NCBI GenBank assembly: GCA_029934675.1
Contig: JAOZLT010000021.1
Coordinates: 1 to 12,880 of the forward strand
Length of the DNA stretch: 12,880 bases
Source: Candidatus Altimarinota bacterium
GTDB taxonomy: Bacteria; Patescibacteriota; Gracilibacteria; UM-FILTER-43-11
Direction: 5' to 3'
The notes under the pieces are model-generated. The model searched no databases. It worked only from the letters and a program-made list of their open reading frames with translations, and was not told where the DNA came from. The number at the start of each line of letters is the position of its first letter. Position 1 is the first letter of the stretch. Of the stretch, positions 10,814-12,880 are shown piece by piece. Made by a program: the position numbers and the translations under genes.

Positions 10814-12775
10814 TTATTTCACCCCTTCCTCCAAATCATCAAGCTGATCTCTCAACTCAGCCGCTTTCTCAAATTCAAGGTTCTGAGACGCAATATCCAT
10901 CTTATGAGTAAGCTCTTCGATAAGACGAGGTAATTCCTCTTTCGGTATTTCGGATTTATTATACTTCTTTTTAGGTTTATGGGTGTTTTCGGAAATATCA
11001 TGTATCTTTTTTACGATTGTCTTCGGTGTAATGCCGTGTTTTTCGTTATAGGCCATCTGTATATCACGACGACGATTTGTTTCGTCTATACAGCCTTTCA
11101 TGGCGGCAGTTATCTTATTCGCATACATTATTACTTTTCCATTCACATTACGAGCAGTACGACCTACTATTTGGATAAGTGCGTCACGAGAGCGTAAGAA
11201 ACCTTCCTTATCCGCATCCAAAATTGTAACGAGTGAGACCTCAGGTAAATCTAATCCCTCTCTAAGTAAGTTAATTCCGACAATAATGTCTATAGTGCCA
11301 AGTCGGAGGTCTCGGAGTATTTCGATACGCTCCATTGTATCTACGTCGGAATGGAGATATTTGGCTTTTAAATCCGCTTCCAGAAGGAAGTCAGTTAGCT
11401 TTTCTGCGGATTTTTTAGTAATTGTAGTTATCAATATTCGCTCTCCCCTATCTATAACCTGACGTATCTCCTCCAACAAATCGTCAATCTGATTTTCGGT
11501 TGGACGAACTTCGATTGGTGGATCAATAAGGCCAGTAGGGCGGATAATCTGTTCAACAATATCTTTCTTTTTAGTATGTGCGAATTCGTACTTTCCTGGT
11601 GTAGCAGTAGTATATATTGCCTGATTTACATGTTTTTCAAATTCCTCGAACTTGAGTGGCCTATTGTCATATGAGCTTGGTAGGCGGAAGCCGTGTTCTA
11701 TAAGATTTGTCTTACGTGAATAATTACCGCTATACATACCGCCTATCTGAGGAATTGAAATGTGGGATTCGTCGATAATAATCAGGGAATTATCCGGAAA
11801 ATAATCGAGTAACGTTGCAGACTGTTCGCCTGGTTCACGATTATTTAAATAGCGGACATAATTTTCAATTCCTTGGCAGTAGCCTGTTTCGAGCATCATC
11901 TCGATATCGTATTCGGTTCGGGTTTTTATGCGTTCAGCTTCGACTATTTTACCCATTTTCAAAAACTGGTCATAACGTTCTTCCAAATCTTTTTTAATTT
12001 CTTCAACGGCTTTTTCAATGGCTTCACGTGTTGTTACATTGTGTTTTGATGGGAATATTTTGACCTCCGTCAGATTTTTTATAACCTCACCTGTAAACGA
12101 ATCTGCCTCCTGTATGGTTTCAATTTCATCCCCAAAAAACTCCAAACGAATCATATTGTCGGAACTCGGAGGAATGATTTCTACCACATCCCCAAGAACA
12201 TGAAACATACCCTGTTTAAAATCATTATGAGAACGAGAATATTGGAGGTCGGTTAGCTTTCGCAGTAATTTGTCGCGCTTAATAAGCCCGCCTACTTTAA
12301 GCTCAATAGCCAAATCCTCATACATACTTACGTCACCCAAACCATAAATCGCAGATACGGAGGCTACAATCAAAACATCTGACCTAGTAAGGAGGCTATG
12401 AGTGGCAGCATGGCGGTATTTATCAATTTCCTCGTTTATCGATGCGTCTTTTTCGATGTAAGTATCTGTTTTGGCAATATATGCTTCTGGTTGATAGTAG
12501 TCGTAATAACTGACAAAATAGCTAACTGCATTATCCGGGAAAAACTCTTTAAACTCGGAACACAACTGAGCAGCTAGCGTTTTGTTGTGTGACATTATGA
12601 GTGTTGGGCGCTGAATCTCCTGAATAACATTAGCCATGGTAAATGTTTTACCTGAGCCTGTTACACCCATAAGAGTTTGGTGTTTTTCACCTCTTTTGAT
12701 ACCCTTTAACAGTTTTTCTATTGCCTGTGGCTGATCGCCTGTGGGCTTGAAACTAGATTTTAAATTGAAGTTCAT
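10814..12775 (-). CDS. uvrB: UvrABC excision nuclease subunit B
   Basis: Product of 653 residues, full length for UvrB (about 650-680). UvrB is the ATP-dependent, helicase-fold damage-verification subunit of bacterial nucleotide excision repair. It is loaded by UvrA and recruits UvrC. Visible motifs in order: Walker A GVTGSGKT (37-44); the damage-probing beta-hairpin region beginning YYDYYQPEAYI (90-100); the DEAD-type box IDESH (334-338); TTATPGKYE in the second half; LREGLDLPEVSLV (504-516); the arginine-finger motif QIVGRTARN (535-543); and a C-terminal UVR domain (about 614-649, 'EFEKAAELRDQLDDLE') that contacts UvrC and UvrA. All key residues are present, so it should be functional. The start is the first ATG, placing FKPTGDQPQAI at the usual distance from the N-terminus. 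It is a single gene with its own promoter, unrelated in role to the secretion genes. Confidence 0.98.
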   Translation of the reverse strand: MNFNLKSSFKPTGDQPQAIEKLLKGIKRGEKHQTLMGVTGSGKTFTMANVIQEIQRPTLIMSHNKTLAAQLCSEFKEFFPDNAVSYFVSYYDYYQPEAYIAKTDTYIEKDASINEEIDKYRHAATHSLLTRSDVLIVASVSAIYGLGDVSMYEDLAIELKVGGLIKRDKLLRKLTDLQYSRSHNDFKQGMFHVLGDVVEIIPPSSDNMIRLEFFGDEIETIQEADSFTGEVIKNLTEVKIFPSKHNVTTREAIEKAVEEIKKDLEERYDQFLKMGKIVEAERIKTRTEYDIEMMLETGYCQGIENYVRYLNNREPGEQSATLLDYFPDNSLIIIDESHISIPQIGGMYSGNYSRKTNLIEHGFRLPSSYDNRPLKFEEFEKHVNQAIYTTATPGKYEFAHTKKKDIVEQIIRPTGLIDPPIEVRPTENQIDDLLEEIRQVIDRGERILITTITKKSAEKLTDFLLEADLKAKYLHSDVDTMERIEILRDLRLGTIDIIVGINLLREGLDLPEVSLVTILDADKEGFLRSRDALIQIVGRTARNVNGKVIMYANKITAAMKGCIDETNRRRDIQMAYNEKHGITPKTIVKKIHDISENTHKPKKKYNKSEIPKEELPRLIEELTHKMDIASQNLEFEKAAELRDQLDDLEEGVK

Positions 12776-12809
12776 ATTTTTTCGATGTACGGAATAATTA
12801 CGTTAGTTA

Positions 12810-12838
12810 AGCATAACGGAAAAGAGGTTTAGGGGCAA
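12810..12838 (-). promoter_or_regulatory. Probable uvrB promoter
   Basis: On the minus strand TTGCCC (12838-12833), a 17-bp spacer and TATGCT (12815-12810) precede the uvrB ATG at 12775. Both boxes match four of six consensus bases and the spacing is ideal. I saw no clear LexA/SOS box. Confidence 0.5.
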
Positions 12839-12880
12839 GGGGCGTGATGCGTAATGTAGTATTTATGTATAAGTAATAAG
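12832..12880. repeat. Degenerate heptamer tract at the right edge
   Basis: Sequence downstream of GGGGCAAGGG falls into loose 7-bp steps (GCGTGAT, GCGTAAT, GTAGTAT, and on). It resembles the heptamer tracts elsewhere in the window but is weaker. It continues beyond the edge. Confidence 0.4.

Noticed and set aside
11100..11462. 120-codon plus-strand open frame inside uvrB
   Set aside because: uvrB is certain here; the frame is the antisense of a conserved helicase region.

Overview
This is an AT-rich bacterial window that reads in the standard code: in-frame UGA is not needed anywhere. It most resembles a Candidate Phyla Radiation (Patescibacteria) genome. The reasons are the small two-helix type IV secretion pilins in a gene series, a VirB6-like protein with its own signal peptide and ectodomain, an S23-type four-helix-bundle gene, the near-absence of Shine-Dalgarno leaders, and short tandem repeats in almost every gene gap. 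The phylum call is inference; no ribosomal or other marker gene is present.

Left half (1-4956, minus strand): an apparent operon read right to left from a promoter at 4928-4956. Its genes are a divergent YidC/Oxa1-like membrane protein (3801-4892), a membrane-anchored surface protein ending in a type I dockerin (1582-3669), a second membrane-anchored surface protein with a cohesin-like domain and Ig-like domains (87-1487), and the first 29 codons of a further gene that overlaps it by one base (1-87). The two surface proteins share the same N-terminal anchor design.

Centre (4893-5497): a divergent regulatory region with two facing promoters, both TTGCT[G/T]-17 bp-TATAAT, and a perfect 15-bp palindrome.

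Centre-right (5498-10276, plus strand): a VirB6/TrbL-like channel protein with a secreted N-terminal domain (5498-7978), then three VirB2/TrbC-like pilin genes. These are a fused double pilin (8233-8778), a short Cys-containing pilin (8879-9247), and, under its own promoter and possible operator array, a pilin with a MopE-like Asp-rich metal-binding ectodomain (9590-10276). No VirB4, VirD4 or relaxase lies in the window, so these look like the envelope parts of a larger conjugation, DNA-uptake or attachment apparatus.

Right (10344-12880, minus strand): a four-helix-bundle (S23) gene bracketed by inverted heptamer repeats, then uvrB, complete at 653 residues, with its own likely promoter.

Two themes stand out. 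One is a possible cell-surface module: T4SS pilins and channel beside a YidC-like insertase and a dockerin/cohesin-like pair, expressed from one divergent control region. The other is a dense set of 7-, 11- and 12-bp tandem repeats. One 11-bp array lies inside a coding sequence, where a change in copy number would shift the frame.
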